Shown here piece by piece: positions 63,723 through 64,000 of a stretch of 64,000 bases of DNA; positions within the stretch are counted from its first letter, which is position 1; each line of letters starts with the position of its first letter. Under the pieces are notes generated by a model. It did not search any database, was not told the DNA's origin, and saw only the letters and a list, made by a program, of their open reading frames with translations. Both the position numbers and the translations under genes were made by a program. Origin of the DNA: Bog-756 sp963831535 (GTDB lineage: Bacteria; Actinomycetota; Acidimicrobiia; Acidimicrobiales; RAAP-2); assembly GCA_963831535.1 (NCBI GenBank), contig CAWHQP010000006.1:248001-312000 (forward strand). Direction: 5' to 3'.

Positions 63723-64000
63723 ATGGAGATCCAAGGAAGTTCAGCCATCATCACCGGCGGTGCGTCGGGCCTCGGCGAGGCCACCGCCCGGAATCTGGCC
63801 GCCCGCGGCGTGCGGGTCACCGTCTTCGACCGCAACGAGGAGCGTGGCAAGGAGGTCGTGACCGAGATCGGTGCCAACGCCAACTTCGTCGGGGGCGACG
63901 TCACCGAGCCCGAGGACTGCCAGAAGGCCGTGGACCAGGCGGCCGACGGGGGGAACCTGCGGATCGCCGTCAACTGTGCCGGCACCGGGTGGGTGGGCCG
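63723..64000 (+). CDS. SDR-family oxidoreductase, 5' part (partial)
   Basis: The first 92 codons of a short-chain dehydrogenase run off the right edge. SAIITGGASGLGEATARNLAARG is the NAD(P) loop, VFDRNEERG gives the NAD-type Asp, and VNCAGTGWVG is the NAG motif. It resembles the 3-hydroxyacyl-CoA dehydrogenase type II group (17beta-HSD10-like), in keeping with the lipid-catabolic content of the window. ATG 63723. Confidence 0.85.
   Translation, partial: MEIQGSSAIITGGASGLGEATARNLAARGVRVTVFDRNEERGKEVVTEIGANANFVGGDVTEPEDCQKAVDQAADGGNLRIAVNCAGTGWVG

Overview
The window is high-GC (about 70% by eye), gene-dense bacterial DNA with GTG and TTG starts, many 1-4 nt gene overlaps and no tRNA or rRNA. 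Gene content points to an actinobacterium: a FadA5-like steroid thiolase with a KstR-type operator, a mycothiol-type maleylpyruvate isomerase family protein, SufU, a single-polypeptide AceE, and secreted proteins with tandem GYWLVASDGGIFSFGDA repeats that I associate with Acidimicrobiia. The class-level placement is inference. No plasmid, phage, IS element or CRISPR array is visible; this looks like chromosomal core and lipid-catabolic territory.

Layout. 0.1-12 kb: an NRDE protein, a membrane protein, a flavin reductase, then acyl-CoA and steroid-type catabolism (FadA5-like thiolase, enoyl-CoA hydratase, PaaI-type thioesterase, acyl-CoA ligase, SDR), interrupted by a PQQ/GYW-repeat secreted protein. 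Three promoter regions here carry a 14-bp palindrome of the KstR type (TnnAACnnGTTnnA); a fourth copy precedes aceE near 63 kb. 12-14 kb: a VOC protein and a TetR regulator whose promoter holds a perfect 24-bp palindrome. 14-18.3 kb: a compact five-gene locus resembling methylamine-dehydrogenase (mau) maturation genes: a CxxC thioredoxin-like protein, an unknown protein, a MauE-like membrane protein, a Tat-exported Cys-rich MauA-like protein fused to GYW repeats, and a CcdA/MauF-like membrane protein. This is the most unusual part of the window. 18.4-25 kb: Lgt-like protein, SDR, NlpC/P60 hydrolase, dienelactone hydrolase, DUF885 peptidase-like protein, TetR. 25-34 kb: quinone oxidoreductase, sulfotransferase, CoA-ester lyase, long acyl-CoA dehydrogenase of methylsuccinyl-CoA type, branched-chain amino-acid-type binding protein and a MaoC hydratase; lyase, dehydrogenase and hydratase together suggest ethylmalonyl-CoA-type chemistry. 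34-44 kb: MutY, hydrolases, HsaB-like flavin reductase, sugar epimerase, SDR, DUF4115-like protein, oligopeptidase B. 44-54 kb: a split SUF iron-sulfur system (sufB; sufD-Rieske-sufC on +; sufC2-sufS-sufU on -) with two sufC genes and an LCP cell-wall ligase. 54-64 kb: glycogen-debranching-type enzyme, metallo-hydrolase, acyl-CoA dehydrogenase, aceE-HhH-thiE operon, RNase H and a truncated SDR.

Data quality. Nine genes contain in total about 13 single-base frame changes (8 apparent insertions, 5 apparent deletions), including genes usually indispensable (aceE, sufC, sufD, thiE). In every case adding or removing one base restores a full-length family member. I read these as assembly or sequencing indels rather than decay. 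They are annotated as genes with the break positions stated.
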